This document shows positions 34,610-46,339 of a DNA stretch of 64,000 bases, piece after piece. This stretch comes from Diphasiastrum complanatum (taxonomy: Eukaryota; Streptophyta; Lycopodiopsida; Lycopodiales; Lycopodiaceae): assembly GCA_029204225.1 (NCBI GenBank), contig CM055107.1:13884900-13948899 (forward strand). The letters are read 5' to 3'. The translations under genes and the position numbers were made by a program. The first letter of the stretch is position 1, and every line of letters starts with the position of its first letter. The notes under the pieces are model-generated. The model ran no database searches. It had not been told where the DNA came from and saw only the letters and a list, made by a program, of their open reading frames with translations.

Positions 34610-37600
34610 GCCTCAATCACCTCAAGATCAAATGAGGTATGACAAGAGAGCTAAAAGAGCTCTACACATGATTAAGATAAATGTTACCAATGAACTTCTC
34701 GAGGAAGTTGGTAAGTGCACATCATCTTTGGAGGCTTGGGAAGCTTTGAAGAAGATTTATGAATCCAAGTCTATATCAAGAGTGCTTACTCTTAGGAGGC
34801 AAATCTTTCAAAGTTTGCAAAAGAAATAAGAGAGTACTCATGCTTTTGTTTTGAGGGTTAAAGCATTCAATGATGAGTTAGCATGTATTGATGAAAGCAT
34901 TAAGGAGGTAGAACTTGTTCAAGTTATACTTAATGGCTTGTTGGATGATCATGCTAATCTTGTTCAAAGTTTTGCTATTCAAAAGACTTTTCCAAGTAAT
35001 GTGGATTTGCAAGAGATCTTGGTGAATGAGGAGTATAGACTTCAATCAAGAGGAGGTGGATCTACATCGACATCTCAATATGAAGAGGAGGCTATGTTCA
35101 TCAAAGGCCAGTTCAAGGGCAAAGGCAAAGGCAAGTGGTCTAGAGGGTAAGATCAAGGTGAGACTTCCTCTTTTGGCAAAAAGAAAGATAAATCTAAGTT
35201 GGAATGCTTTTATTGTGGAATCAAAGGGCATTTTGCAAATGAATGTTTGAAGAAGCAAAGAGATGAAGGTAGCAAGCAAATCAACTTTACTACTAATGAT
35301 GAGGATCTAGGTGGTGGTGATTCTATTTTGATGTGTTCTTCAAGTCCAATATCAAGTGAAGGTGACAAAAATTCATGGTGGATTGATAGTGGAGCTAGTT
35401 CACACATGACTAGTTACAAGGAGTTCTTTACTTCTTTGGTCACTTATGATGGAGTCAAGAAAACAATTCACATGGCCAATGGTGGTGAGTGTGTGATTGA
35501 AGGTATTGATTCAATTCCTATTTGTCTCTCTACTAATAGGAAAGCAAAACTTGATGGTGTTCTTTACATTCCTTCACTTTCAAAGAATTTTCTAAGTGTT
35601 GGTCAAATGATAGAGAAAGGATACATGGTAAAGTTTGGTGGTGATGCTTGTTTCATTACAAAGGAAAAATTCTTAGTTGCTAGGGTCAATAGACAAGGTA
35701 GACTTTTCAAGCTTGATGCTTTTGTTATGGCTAACAAAAAGGATGGAATGGAAAATGAGATTGGTCTCAACTTTCCAAAGTTACCTTTTAGCATCAATAA
35801 GATTGGTGGATCTTATGCAAAGTCTAAAAAGCTTCCTTATGCTAGATCTAGGTCAATATGCTTCTTGGAGATGTTCATCTTTGTGCTAACTTGGCTAATC
35901 TTGAGGATAATGATGGTGTTTCAATGTTTCTTCATGGCAAGTGCAAGCATGCAAAAGGTAAGGAAAGAGCTAACTTCATCAATGGAGGTGAAGGTTCTTC
36001 CTTGGAAAAGATTGTTGTTAATGATTTCTTTGATCATATGTCAAAAGCTGTTGCTAGGTGCATGCATGAAGGAGGTGGTTCTTCTACATTCTTTTGTTAT
36101 GATTCCAAGAAAGTCATTTTTCCAGCAAGTGGAGTCACATGTCTTCATAAAGAGAGTAGATCAAATGGTTCTATCAAGAGACTTGGTGAGGGAGATAGTC
36201 ACAAGTCAAGAAGAAGAGAAGTATGTGAAGAGTTCAAAGTAGGATGTACTTTGAATGATGTCATTGTGAATGATAGTGAGGAAGAATCATTATAATGTGA
36301 GTCATTACCTAAACATTGAGTAGAAGTTCTTGTTTGAAAAAAGAGAGTACTTCAATCATCCTTATGTTGAAGGTACTAATCATTTTTTTCATGGCTTCTA
36401 ATGTTTTTGAGATTTCTACTTCTTATGATGAAATCATTAAGAGGGAGCCTTATGAAGGAAAGAGCAATGGAAGATTGGTTCTTGGGAAGATCCAAGGCAT
36501 GGATCTCACATCTCTTCATCAACTCAAAGGATTCTATGATTATGAATTGATCACTCATGATCAAGATGTCAAAAGGTTGGTTGGAGAAGACTACATGGAG
36601 CAAATTGAGAGGCAATTTCTTCAAGGCAAGGGAGATCTCATTGGTTAGCTTATTGAGGTTTGTTATGGACTCAAGAAGGCTGGATTTATAAGGTTTGATA
36701 CTCATATTCACCTACTCTACTTCATGTTGGATGCAAATTTTGGAATCTATCTTTTGATTTATGATGATGACATTGGTGACATTGTTTTCACTAACCTTTG
36801 TGGAAATTTGAGATCAAGCATTAATGATATCTTGTTGGATCTAGATCATATGTTTGAGAGGGAGTATTTCTAGAGGTTCAGGTCTGAAGATATTCATATA
36901 TTTGATATCTTTGATGATCAAGAGAAAGGTAAGCAAGTGGAAGCGCCTCACTTTGATTTACTCACATGTTTGGAGAATTTTCTTGTATAGATGATGCTAT
37001 GCAAGTGGATATTGGTTCTCATGGTTTTCACACTGGAAAAGCAAGTAATGGATCTAGAATACAAAGTTTGTTCAATGACTTTGATGGTCAAGAGGAAGAT
37101 CAAGAGGTCGGTCTCAAAGGGCTTCAACGACACAAAAGGAAAGGTGGCAATTTGGAGCTAGCCAAGAGCATCAAAGGAAAGTTATTTGGCAAAGATGTTA
37201 TGGATCTATTTTTTTAGTTTATTGAAGACTTAAGTAAGGTCAAAGGAGCAGCAAGGAAGTGTTGTTCAAGTTTACTTTACTTGTTCTATCTCCTGTTTGA
37301 GCTATTTCATGTGGATGTGTGCAAATTGTCAAGATATGGACAAACTAGCTACATTGTCTTGCAATATCTTGTTGTTGGAGTTGTACTAGCATTCTTGGCT
37401 GGTTTTGCTGATGGAAATGAAGCTATTGGAGTTTTATTATGTCACTCATTCATGGCCAAGTAATCAAGGTTTGATGATATCTTGTGGCAAGATGGAGATG
37501 GAGGCTCATTCATGGAGTTTTATGGTGGAGACATATCAAGAAAGGACAAAGTTGGAGGAGACAAGCAAGCAAATGGTCATCACTCACATTTATTGTTTGG

Positions 37601-37872
37601 TTGCTGTAATTTTCTAGAGAGTTCAAAGTTTGAAACACGGAGGAATCATTTCATTCACATTCTATTTGGTTCTTCATGTTCTAGTTATATCTTGATGTGT
37701 AAAATTAATGTAAGAGATAGTGAAGCATCCAATTTGGACACTATTCTCTATATCAATTATGAAAGATACTTTAGAACCTTAGAAAGGAGATCTATACTTA
37801 GTATGGAGATCATTCTAAAGTTGGATCAAAGTTATATGGTCAAAACTATGCCAAAACTAGTTGAAGAGGGAG
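34610..37872 (+). pseudogene. E2 copy B: gag-protease element with RT-like remnant
   Basis: Gag (ALHMIKINVTNELLEEVGKC, then SRVLTLRRQIFQSLQKK) has stops at about 34829 and 35150. The 347-residue frame 35199-36242 has an intact zinc knuckle (CFYCGIKGHFANEC), intact protease motif (WWIDSGASSHM) and the post-protease stretch GVLYIPSLSKNFLSVGQM. Frames then alternate: 35858-36295 carries the family-specific region (ANFINGGEG, KVGCTLNDVIVNDSEE) and 36316-36648 the RT-like remnant (GEDYMEQIERQFLQGKGDLI). Past a stop comes IYLLIYDDDIGDIVFTN, which aligns with copia RT around YVDD. A further frame at 37482-37877 ends directly at the purine tract. No integrase core. It is diverged from copies A and C, yet shares their novel region. 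Confidence 0.8.
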
Positions 37873-38442
37873 TGTGAGAGATTTCAGCTAGTTTAGTCTA
37901 GTTTAGTCACATTTTGGTAAATTGTCAATAAGAGGCCAAAACTCATTTTAGACTTAGAGATAAACTTTTTGAAGTTATATTAGTTTAAAATACATTCAAT
38001 AAACACTTTTTGAAAGTGTGGGAATGTTGGTAGTCGAGTTTGAGAGAGATTCAAATTTGAACTTTGGGTACATTGAATCTAGACCCAAAAATAGTAGGGT
38101 TTACATTTTGGAGAGAAAGCCAAGTGGACAAATAGGGTCTGGAAACTCTATAAGAGGATGTAACTCATGGAGAGACACATCTTCTCTCTTCTCTCTCTCA
38201 TTTCATCATTATACATGGTTTTCTTTGGGTTCTACTACTCATTGGTGCACTATCTTGGTGGTATCTTGCAATCTTGTGTGTAGAATGCTCATTTATTGCT
38301 ATTTTCGGTTCCACACTTGTGAAATACAGTAGGGTACTGTAATTGTACGGACAACAAACATATTTTATGTTTTGGTTCATGTTTGATCAATATCTCTTAG
38401 AATTTGCATCTCATTTTGTATGTAGATGCTGATTTTTCTGCA
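37873..38442 (+). repeat. 3' LTR of E2 copy B (end approximate)
   Basis: TGTGAGAGATTTCAGC follows the purine tract 'gttgaagagggag'. It has the CT-rich 'tctctcttctctctc' block also found in the copy C LTR. The right end is placed near 'gatttttctgca', where copia RT homology on the other strand begins, but it is not confirmed by a target duplication. Confidence 0.55.
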
Positions 38443-38479
38443 TTGGCAGGATTGTTGGTTTGCTCCTTATTGTAACCAA

Positions 38480-38733
38480 AGATTAGGGACATGGATTGGA
38501 TCTTGAATGATCTGAAATCCTTCACACCAGGCTCGTGATGCCTGTTTTAGACCATAGATGCATCTCTTCAATCGACAGACATATTATATGTTGTCGGGGT
38601 CTTCATAGCCTTCAGGTTGCTTCATGAAGATTTCCTCATCTAGATCTCCATGGAGAAAGGCTATTTTCACGTCAATCTGGTGAATTTCCAGATTGTACTG
38701 TGTGGCCTATGCCAGGAGTAGCCTTATGCTTAT
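38480..38733 (-). pseudogene. Copia reverse transcriptase fragment (distal part)
   Basis: Minus strand reads [20 protein letters not shown], then [16 protein letters not shown], then RCIYGLKQASRAW. These are the standard copia RT motifs following the first catalytic Asp. It continues the gene interrupted at 39604 by the solo LTR. Confidence 0.85.
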
Positions 38734-39598
38734 TGTTAAAATTGGCAAAAGCTAACTTGGTTAAATCTTGTAAATACCATAATGACTTGTACCTATCATC
38801 ATTAGACATGTGTGGAGCCTGTTCCCACGTGTGAAATCTATGCCTAAGTCATTTAGATAGATCATAAATGTTGTACATATCATTTAAATTGGAAACTAGT
38901 GGCTAAATTGGCCAAAAACTAGTTTAGTAGTATTATGACACTTGGCACCATTCTAGTGGTAGAAAATGCTATATCACATGGGTAGGAGTGGTCTCCCACG
39001 TGTGAAATATCATATAGAAAGTTCAGATCCATTGTATATAGATTTCATACATGTCAAAAGTCAAATCTCCTAGATTGTAGGACCTATCTCCTAATTTGTA
39101 GGAATCTAGAAGGTCAACACTAGCCACCAATGATGATGTGGCAAATTAATGGAATCTTAGCCAAAGTGGATATGGATAAGCACTATGACCTGTCTCACAC
39201 GTGCTGGAAGTGTCTTAGAGAGAGAGTATGATGATTTTTGTATTTAATCCATGATGGATCCACTTTGAGAAATCAATGAGGCAAGATCTTGGTTTTGGAG
39301 GCATATCTTGAGTATTCTCATATTTGTGTTGTGATTTTATGGTTCTATTGCTTTCTAACACTTGTGTACTTCACTCTCTGCTGTAATTCCGTACAGGTAC
39401 TGTTCTTCACACGTGTGAAGGCAGTAGGTCTCAAGTTTAATCATTTGCTTGTTGTTCTTGCTAGATTTTTGATGGGGAATTGATCTAATTCTAGATCTAA
39501 TCATTGGTTGATTAGTAGATCATGTAATCTAGCTTCCAAAACCTCTTGAGGATCTGATGTAGATCCATTCTTGGTCTTTATTTCTCTGAAATTTCACA
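38734..39598 (+). mobile_element. Solo LTR, 865 bases, with target duplication cttat
   Basis: Begins TGTTAAAATTGGCAAAAGC and ends TTTCACA. It is flanked by cttat at 38729-38733 and 39599-39603. Its removal would rejoin the copia RT reading on the minus strand. The start resembles the E1 LTR, so it belongs to the same LTR group. It contains several cacgtgtg boxes. A solo LTR arises by recombination between the two LTRs of a full element. Confidence 0.9.
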
Positions 39599-39603
39599 CT
39601 TAT

Positions 39604-40145
39604 CATCTTGACCATGGGCGTATATGTGTCGAAATAATTGACATCATATCTCTACTTGTAGCCCTTCGCGACAAGCCTGACTTTGTAGCGGCCAATGGTG
39701 CCATCTGATTTCATCTTTTTCTTATACACCCACTTGCAGTCGACTATCTTTCTGTTTTCAGGCAGTGGCGCTAATGTCCACGCCTCGTTTTGCCTCATCG
39801 ACTCAATTTTCTCTGACATTGCCTGCTTCCAGAATTCTCCCTCTGGACTCTGGATAGCTTCTTGGTATGTTGCTGGCTCTTCTGTGAAGCTGCAGTATTC
39901 GAACTGCATGTCTTTGCTCTATTGAAGATTGTCAAAGTAGCGGTCTGGAGGTCTTTTTTGTCTTGTTGACCTTCAAGGTTCGTTTCATCGCTGCTCGAAC
40001 GTTTGTTTTTTGTGGGGTTGATCCTCTGCTTCCTGTGTATAGCTGCAGCTATTGCCTCAGCCCAGAATTGACTTGGCAATTGAGCCTGTGCCATCATGCA
40101 TCTGGCTCCTTCGATTAGCGTTTAGTTTCTTCTTTCTGCCACACC
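39604..40145 (-). pseudogene. Copia integrase end and reverse transcriptase start
   Basis: From 40145 down: GVAERRN, a stop, TLIEGARCMMAQAQLPSQFW (integrase C-terminal side), then a spacer with a frameshift. The RT start follows: PATYQEAIQSPEGEFWKQAM, then WTLAPLPENRKIVDCKWVYK and YKVRLVAKGYK. After a stop comes RYDVNYFDTYTPMVKM. The upstream integrase part lies at 55564-55803 on the far side of the CACTA insertion. Confidence 0.88.
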
Positions 40146-40450
40146 CACAAGAACACATATAGCAAATATCCACGCACAATACATAGGAGGACGCGCGGAC
40201 AAATAAAAATTCGCGTGGATATAGTTGTAGATTGGCGTGGATATACGCGTGGATACAAGCGCGTGATTATCCATGCGTGGATGTTCCACGCAAATGTCAT
40301 TTTTGACAACAGATCGATCGGATGTCGTGAAATTCAAAATGCGTGGATTATCCATGCCAAGTCCGACTACCGGCAGCCGGGCAAACCTCCGAACCTGGAG
40401 CCGAAAATAGGAATTATAATTTTGCGTGAATAATCCAGGCCATAGTAAAA
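40146..40450. repeat. CACTA left subterminal repeats
   Basis: At least eight CGTGGAT/ATCCACG-type units in both orientations, for example 'atatccacgca', 'ggcgtggatatacgcgtgg', 'attatccatgcgtggatg' and 'gcgtggattatccatgcc'. These are expected binding sites of the accessory DNA-binding protein. Confidence 0.8.
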
Positions 40451-40605
40451 ATCTTCCACGTTCTCTTCCACATTTTTCACATTTTCATCCACATCACGCA
40501 CTTGAAGTTGTAGAGCCTCTCTACAAAATAGAATCAAAGATTTAATTAAATTGAGATTAAACTTACCTGTAAACCACAAAGTAAACAATCATAAAACAAT
40601 AAAGG

Positions 40606-41492
40606 TTAAGAGTTTACAATTGGAAACAATCCATGGGATTCCATAAAAGCCTTAAGGTCGGCATATCCATGATCGTAACCTTGCTTGTACTCCGCGGCGG
40701 TCATGTGTCTTCCAAAATCACTAAGCTACATTCAACAAAAAAACATAGTTTAGCAATACAATATAATTTAGCAATTAAAAAACATTAACAATCTCACTAC
40801 AAAAATAGAATCATATTAAAAAATATTGCACTTACAAATTGGGCCTCTAGATTGCCCCTTCTTCACGATCCCAAGTGACTTTGGCCATGTTTTAAGAGCT
40901 TCTTGACGGCGGCCCTACATTGTTGTTCATACTTTTGGGGACTGTTTTGCAATAATTCCCCTTTCACCTTCCTCCAATCCCTTTTGGAGCACCATCCAGG
41001 CTTCGTGGGATTCCTCACGGCTCTTCTCATCAATTGCCTTTTGTTTCGAATCCAAAGGCACATTGTATTCAAGGCCCAAGTCCTACTAAAAGCATTGGAT
41101 TGAGGGAATTCAGAATACAAAGTCTCTATTATTTTATTTTTGTCTGCAAGTGATTGGGAGGACCAATCGATCACGTAATCTTTACCAAAATATAAAGCAA
41201 CTAAATCACGCAAATGAGCATGAACTACATTGCCACGCGTAATTTTTATAACTCCACCACATGGATTAAGATCATAATACACACTACACGATTCTTGGGA
41301 AGGCGCACCTTCGGAAGCTCTTCTCTCGGATGATTCACCCGAAGAAGATAATACAAGATTTTTTATTCTATCTCTTTGTTGAGGAGATAGATTCTCAAAC
41401 CACTCTTGATTATATTCTCGGGCTCCTCACGAGCTCTTCTCCTAGATGGTCTCCCACTTGACCTTCCACTTGACCTACCACTTGAAGACATT
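40606..41492 (-). pseudogene. CACTA second gene, divergent Transposase_24 (Ptta/En-Spm) type
   Basis: Start MSSSGRSSGRSSGRPSRRRA at 41492. A one-base shift near 41420 leads to EYNQEWFENLSPQQRDRIKN and the main frame to 40863. The core reads ALYFGKDYVIDWSSQSLADK, then RTWALNTMCLWIRNKRQLMR and WCSKRDWRKVKGELLQNS. This spacing of conserved Trp/Met/Lys residues matches plant CACTA accessory proteins (Transposase_24). A TGA at 40863-40865 (CGA to TGA is plausible) lies before a GT donor at 40835. The acceptor is at 40726, and a second exon (LSDFGRHMTAAEYKQGYDHG) ends at 40606, phase 0 on both sides. The protein would bind subterminal repeats. It is transcribed away from the TNP2 gene. Confidence 0.6.
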
Positions 41493-43247
41493 GTATCAAA
41501 GAAAAACTTTAAAAGTTAGAAAGTAGTGAAAAATGGGAGTGAAAGAGTATTGAAAACTTTTAGATTAGAAGAGTAAGCAATGAATAGAAAGCAATAGATT
41601 AATAGTAAGCAAGAACAAACAAGATCAATAGAGCAAGCAAAAGCAAGAGCAAGATCACTAGCAATGAAGAGCAACCAAAAGCAAGCAAGCAAGATCTATA
41701 GAGCTTAGAAGAGCAATAGCAAGCAAGAGCACTAAACACTAGATTAGAAAACCTATAAAACTTGAAAGCAAAAGAAGAGGAGCAAGAATGCTCGTGGAAA
41801 TGCTATTTTATTGGCATTCAAGTTTCGCGTGGATTATCCACGCAGAAGTTATCCACACGATATCCACGCATTTTTTTTTTCCTCTCTTGGCACGTGAGAG
41901 GGTCTCCCACATGGGCTTGCATGCTTCAAATGTCATTCGATATTCTCATAATCTTTTTTAGATTTTATGAGAATACTTTATTGTAGGATTTTACATAAAA
42001 TATATTTTTTAATATGATGGAATGTAAAAAAATCAATTCAAAGATCATTATGGTAGTGTTTAATTGTTAAAACTAGTTTTATATTGTTATAAATTTTATT
42101 TTTCTTGAGATTTGACATACAAGACAAAATCATGAGATAAAAAATAGTACATATTATTATTAAACAAGTAATTTGACAAGTTTTTTAAGATTTTATGACA
42201 TAATATTATGTCAAATCGGTGATGTCATAAAACATTTAGTTTATTAATAATCTAGGTGTCATAGATTTAATATAGTTTGATGACATAATTACATGGTCAA
42301 ATAATTTTTTTTTGCTTTTGTCATGTAGCCTCTTAAATGGTTGCATGGGGTCATTTAGATTCATGATCAAAGGCATTTATGTTATATTGAGGACCTTAGT
42401 GATATGTGACCTATATGATAAATCTTTTCAATTGTTGGTGTGTGACCTATATATATAACCTTATATGAAATCATAGTAATTAGTTGAAATATCATTTAGC
42501 ATTGTAATAAAGTTGTTGATCAATGGTGTATTATCTAGTATATGATTTCTTGCATACAAAGCAACCATAGATAGAAAGGGCGAATGCATATTGCTCGTCA
42601 TGAGATATCATGGCACACTAGGCCAATCCAAAGAGATTTACCTTTAACTAACTCGAGCCAAGTATTAATTAATCAAATGAGTGATTGAGTGGGCAATGAA
42701 TCAATTGAGTATATGACTGATTGTTTGATTTTGATCATTCCATCTTGAAAGAAAGATTGAGTGAGATCATCACTCATCTTAGACAAGAGTTTAAACTGAG
42801 AGCTTTGAACATTGACTGCTATGTGGTCTTTAAATTAGTTGAGATAGGCCTGCATGCACTATCTACTGATGTCTAACATTTGTCAGTATGAACCTCATTT
42901 CGATTGCTCATCATGTGTTGCCCCACCCAAGCAATTTTCTTGATAGCAATGTTACTAGAATATTAGATTTACATTAAGCATAAGTAGAATATACATGGAT
43001 TAGATGTTGGCATGTTTTTAACAAATTTTATTATATTTGTTCAGAACATACGGTCTCATAATGATTACTTATGATGTGGTATAGAGTAGCTGGCTACAGT
43101 GTGTATATGTCATCGACGATGTCATCATCATCAGATAGCGATTCATCTCATGATCGCAACAACATGTATATATTGTTATTAATATTGACATCAATTGCAC
43201 TTTATTTGTTATTCGAATATGAGTGTATAATTTTTCTTGCAAATTTA
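41493..43247. other. CACTA interior without recognised gene
   Basis: Holds AGCAAG-rich low-complexity sequence (about 41570-41740), internal CGTGGATTATCCACG-type sites near 41826-41872, and an 18-base perfect palindrome TGACATAATATTATGTCA at 42196-42213. Past 43000 a short frame (STMSSSSDSDSSHDRNN) may be an upstream exon of the transposase, cut by the LTR insertion at 43248. Confidence 0.5.
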
Positions 43248-43947
43248 TGTGAAAGTACTGTACTTTAGGACCATAAATGGATCTACAAAAGATCCACAAG
43301 AGTGATTGGATGCTTGCTTAACAATCTATCAAAAAACTAGACACAAAAAAGTTGATCTAGATTGGCAATTTGACAAACAACAAGCACTAACAATCAAAAG
43401 CATTGATAAACATTGAAATCCGAGCCCACACGTGTGTAATACAGGCTGTATACGGCCTTCAACCTGAGAAACAAGTAGAAATTGATTTGGTCTCATTTGG
43501 ATCACAAAAACTCAATGTACATAGTGAACTAGCTTGAGATTGCCAATGAGCTCCAAAAATTTTCTATTTTCTCACTATGGAGAGAGGGAATACATAGCAA
43601 ATTAGACTTCCTTCTTGAAGTTAGGTGGATTTCCAGCATGTAATAAGGAAGTTAACTCACTCTCCTTGACCTAAAATGAAACCCTAGTCTATTTCCTAGA
43701 GTTATGCTTGGTAGGTAGCTAGTTGGTCAAATTTTCACCTTAAACTTAGGTGTAGGTCCTATAAAGTAGGGATGACCACCAAATAGACATGACCAACTCT
43801 CTTGACTTGACCTAACCTACATTAGGATGGGTTTCCCATGTGGCATCATGGCCTCACATGTGTGGGACCCACTTGTGTACACAATTTACACTATTCTACA
43901 TGGTTTTTGATCAAGCTAGATTTGCCAATTTTTGGCAATTCTTCACA
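43248..43947 (-). repeat. 3' LTR of the 43248-47818 element
   Basis: 700 bases, TG...CA, near-identical to 47119-47818. On the coding strand it opens TGTGAAGAATTGCC, like the E1 and solo LTR starts. Confidence 0.92.
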
Positions 43948-44158
43948 CTCCTCCTCAAATTTAGCTTGATCTATTTACAACTCTCTTGATAGATCAATGA
44001 ATGCTTTTAGAAGTGTCTAAAAAAATCCAGCTACAAAGAAGGAACTTTTGAGACTCCAATAGAGAATGATGTCCATGAAGGATCTTTCACCACCTCTTAG
44101 AGGATCCCTTACAAGATGTTCCATAAATGTGTCTATATACATGTAGCACACTTCAAAA

Positions 44159-45600
44159 CTAAACATCATGCCAAGCCATGGATTCCAAGGCATTTTGTGC
44201 ACTTGAAGATACATCAATGAAAATATTAAGTGCATAAATAATGTTGCCAAAGACAACTTGTCTTGTTTGATCCATATGATTGAGCCTAGATGGCTCCATC
44301 TTGATACTCAAGGTTCTTCTTGGAGTCCTCGGGTCTTGAGCTTGCTCCTCCACTTGACTTGACTCCAAAACATCAATGAATTGAATAATGTGTTGATCCA
44401 AAGGTGCTTCTTCAAGTTTACAAATCTTCCACTCTTGAAAGATCACATTTCCACCATTGACAAATTCTTTGGTTGAAAACAAGTAGATTCTACAATCTCT
44501 ACTTGAAGAGCAAAACACTACCATTATTCCTATCATTGAAATAGGATAATCTTTGGTCCTTACATTGGAATGATCATGCTCAAAGCATGTGGACCCAAAG
44601 ATTTCCAATACAAATGATGTTTCATCTTTTATGACACTATTCAAACTATTACAAAAATAGTTATCCAATGAAATTGCTTTATCAACAACAAATGTAGATT
44701 TCAAAGCATCCCATTTCATTGTCTTGTCATACAAAGTAATAAACACCATGAATCTTAAAGGTAAGAAACAAGTCACCTCATGTCTACTAATACTTTCCAA
44801 AAAGTATTCAAAGATAGTAGACTCTCCAATGCTCACCACCCTTGCAAGATGCACATTTGAATGGACAATTTGCATGCAATTTGATGACTCGGACATTGTC
44901 ATTGAGGACTCCCTTGGAACTCTCATGCTTTGAGGCTGATCCTCAAGATCTTCCTCCTTTTGATGCTCCTCCTCAATGCAAGCAAGATCACACTTTGCCA
45001 AGATCTCCTCTTGAGTGATCTCCTCCTTTGCCAAGCTCATTCTTTCAAAAGCAACACTAGCTTCCAACTTAAACAATCTTCCATGTTTAAATCCCTTTGC
45101 AATGCAAACATCATTCTTCAAGATGAAGCAAACACCATGCTTAAAGTGGACATCCAGACCACTTTCTAAGAGTAGACCAACACTAAGCATATTCTTGGTG
45201 ATTGATGGTACATAAAGGACATTTTCTAGATCCATGCATTTTGAGGATTCTAGATACAAAGAGATGGTGCCAACACCATCTATCCTACACTCTTCATCAT
45301 TTGTAGTAAAGACAAACTTTTTAGCATCATTGAAAGAGTGTAAAGTTGAGAAAAAGTCCTTTTCACAAGACATGTGGGAGCTAGCCCCACTGTCGATCCA
45401 CCAATTGTCTCTTGAATTGCTATTGCTTGTTGGTAAGAATGTAGATGCCATCAAGAATACATCTACTTCATCCTCCTCCTCCTCCTTTGCAAGGTTTCCT
45501 TGTTTGTCCTCCTCCACTTGTGCTCTTAGCCTCTTGTAGCATTCAGATGCATAATGCCCCTTCCTTCCACAAAAGAAGCATTTTTGCTTTGACTTGTCCT
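44159..45600 (-). pseudogene. Zinc knuckle-protease ORF with integrase C-terminal remnant
   Basis: The frame is open from about 45600 (knuckle CFFCGRKGHYASEC) to the stop at 44159; the first Met is at 45517. The protease motif WWIDSGASSHM is intact, followed by NVLYVPSITKNMLSVGLLLE. After an acidic linker, a remnant of the copia integrase C-terminal region appears (LEIFGSTCFEHDHSNVRTKD, then GGNVIFQE). The integrase catalytic core is missing and no RT follows. The ORF is uninterrupted, which suggests recent mobility in trans. Gag is in another frame (see 45526-46338), so a fusion needs a frameshift or is lost. Confidence 0.8.
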
Positions 45601-46338
45601 TTGAGCTTGATGCATCATCCTCTTCTTTGGCCTCCTTTGGATGTTCTTCTTTCCATTGGTCTTCTTTTTGCCCTTGACTGAGAAATTGGCTTTCTCATCA
45701 GCATCCTGCAAAAACAAGGAACTCATCCTAGATTTTGCATGGAGCATCCTACACTCTTCAGCCACTAATACACTGTGAAGTTTTTCTATAGTTGGCAAAG
45801 TGTCTTGGATGGCAAAACTTTGGACCAAATTTGCAAAGTCATCTCCTAGACCATTAAGGACAATTTGTACAAGCTCTCCATCATGAATCTTCTCTCCAAT
45901 GGAAGCCAACTCCCTATTTAGAGACTTGATTCTGAGTACATAATCATGTGCACTCTCCTCACTTCTTCTCATGCTTTGCAAAATTTGATTTCTAAGCATA
46001 AGAACTCTAGAAGTGTTGCTAGACTCATAGATTGATTTTAAAGACTCCCAAGCCTCTTTAGCATTAGTACAAGCTGATACTTCTCTCAACAAATCATTGC
46101 TCACATTCATCTTCACACAATGAAGTGCAAGCCTAGATCTCTTCTTGTATCTAGCTAACTCTTGTGCACCTAGAGGTTCATCTTCATCTTCAATCAAGAA
46201 CTCATAAAGGTCTTGGAGCACTAAGAGTGACTCCATTCTAACCTTCCAAATAGCATAATTTGTAGAATTCAACCTCTCACTAGCTTCTAGAAGGTATGCT
46301 CCAGCAGATCCCATCTTACTAGTGACTTCTACAAACAA
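45526..46338 (-). CDS. Copia-type Gag (UBN2) protein
   Basis: Uninterrupted 270-residue frame. It starts near the second Met (MGSAGAYLLEASERLNSTNY, from about 46314), with the Gag motif NYAIWKVRMESLLVLQDLYE. The UBN2 domain follows (KEAWESLKSIYES, SRVLMLRNQILQSMRRSEES). The frame leaves the zinc knuckle, which lies in the -1 or +1 frame (CFFCGRKGHYASEC around 45570-45590). The switch would fall in an A-rich stretch near 45650-45690. This is either an indel or a site of ribosomal frameshifting between Gag and protease. The role is assembly of virus-like particles in the cytoplasm. Confidence 0.8.
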   Translation of the reverse strand: MFVEVTSKMGSAGAYLLEASERLNSTNYAIWKVRMESLLVLQDLYEFLIEDEDEPLGAQELARYKKRSRLALHCVKMNVSNDLLREVSACTNAKEAWESLKSIYESSNTSRVLMLRNQILQSMRRSEESAHDYVLRIKSLNRELASIGEKIHDGELVQIVLNGLGDDFANLVQSFAIQDTLPTIEKLHSVLVAEECRMLHAKSRMSSLFLQDADEKANFSVKGKKKTNGKKNIQRRPKKRMMHQAQRTSQSKNASFVEGRGIMHLNATRG

Positions 46339-46339
46339 G

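Noticed and set aside
43069-43299. Frames on both strands with a hydrophobic segment near the LTR edge
   Set aside because: They run into the LTR at 43248; at best an exon fragment.
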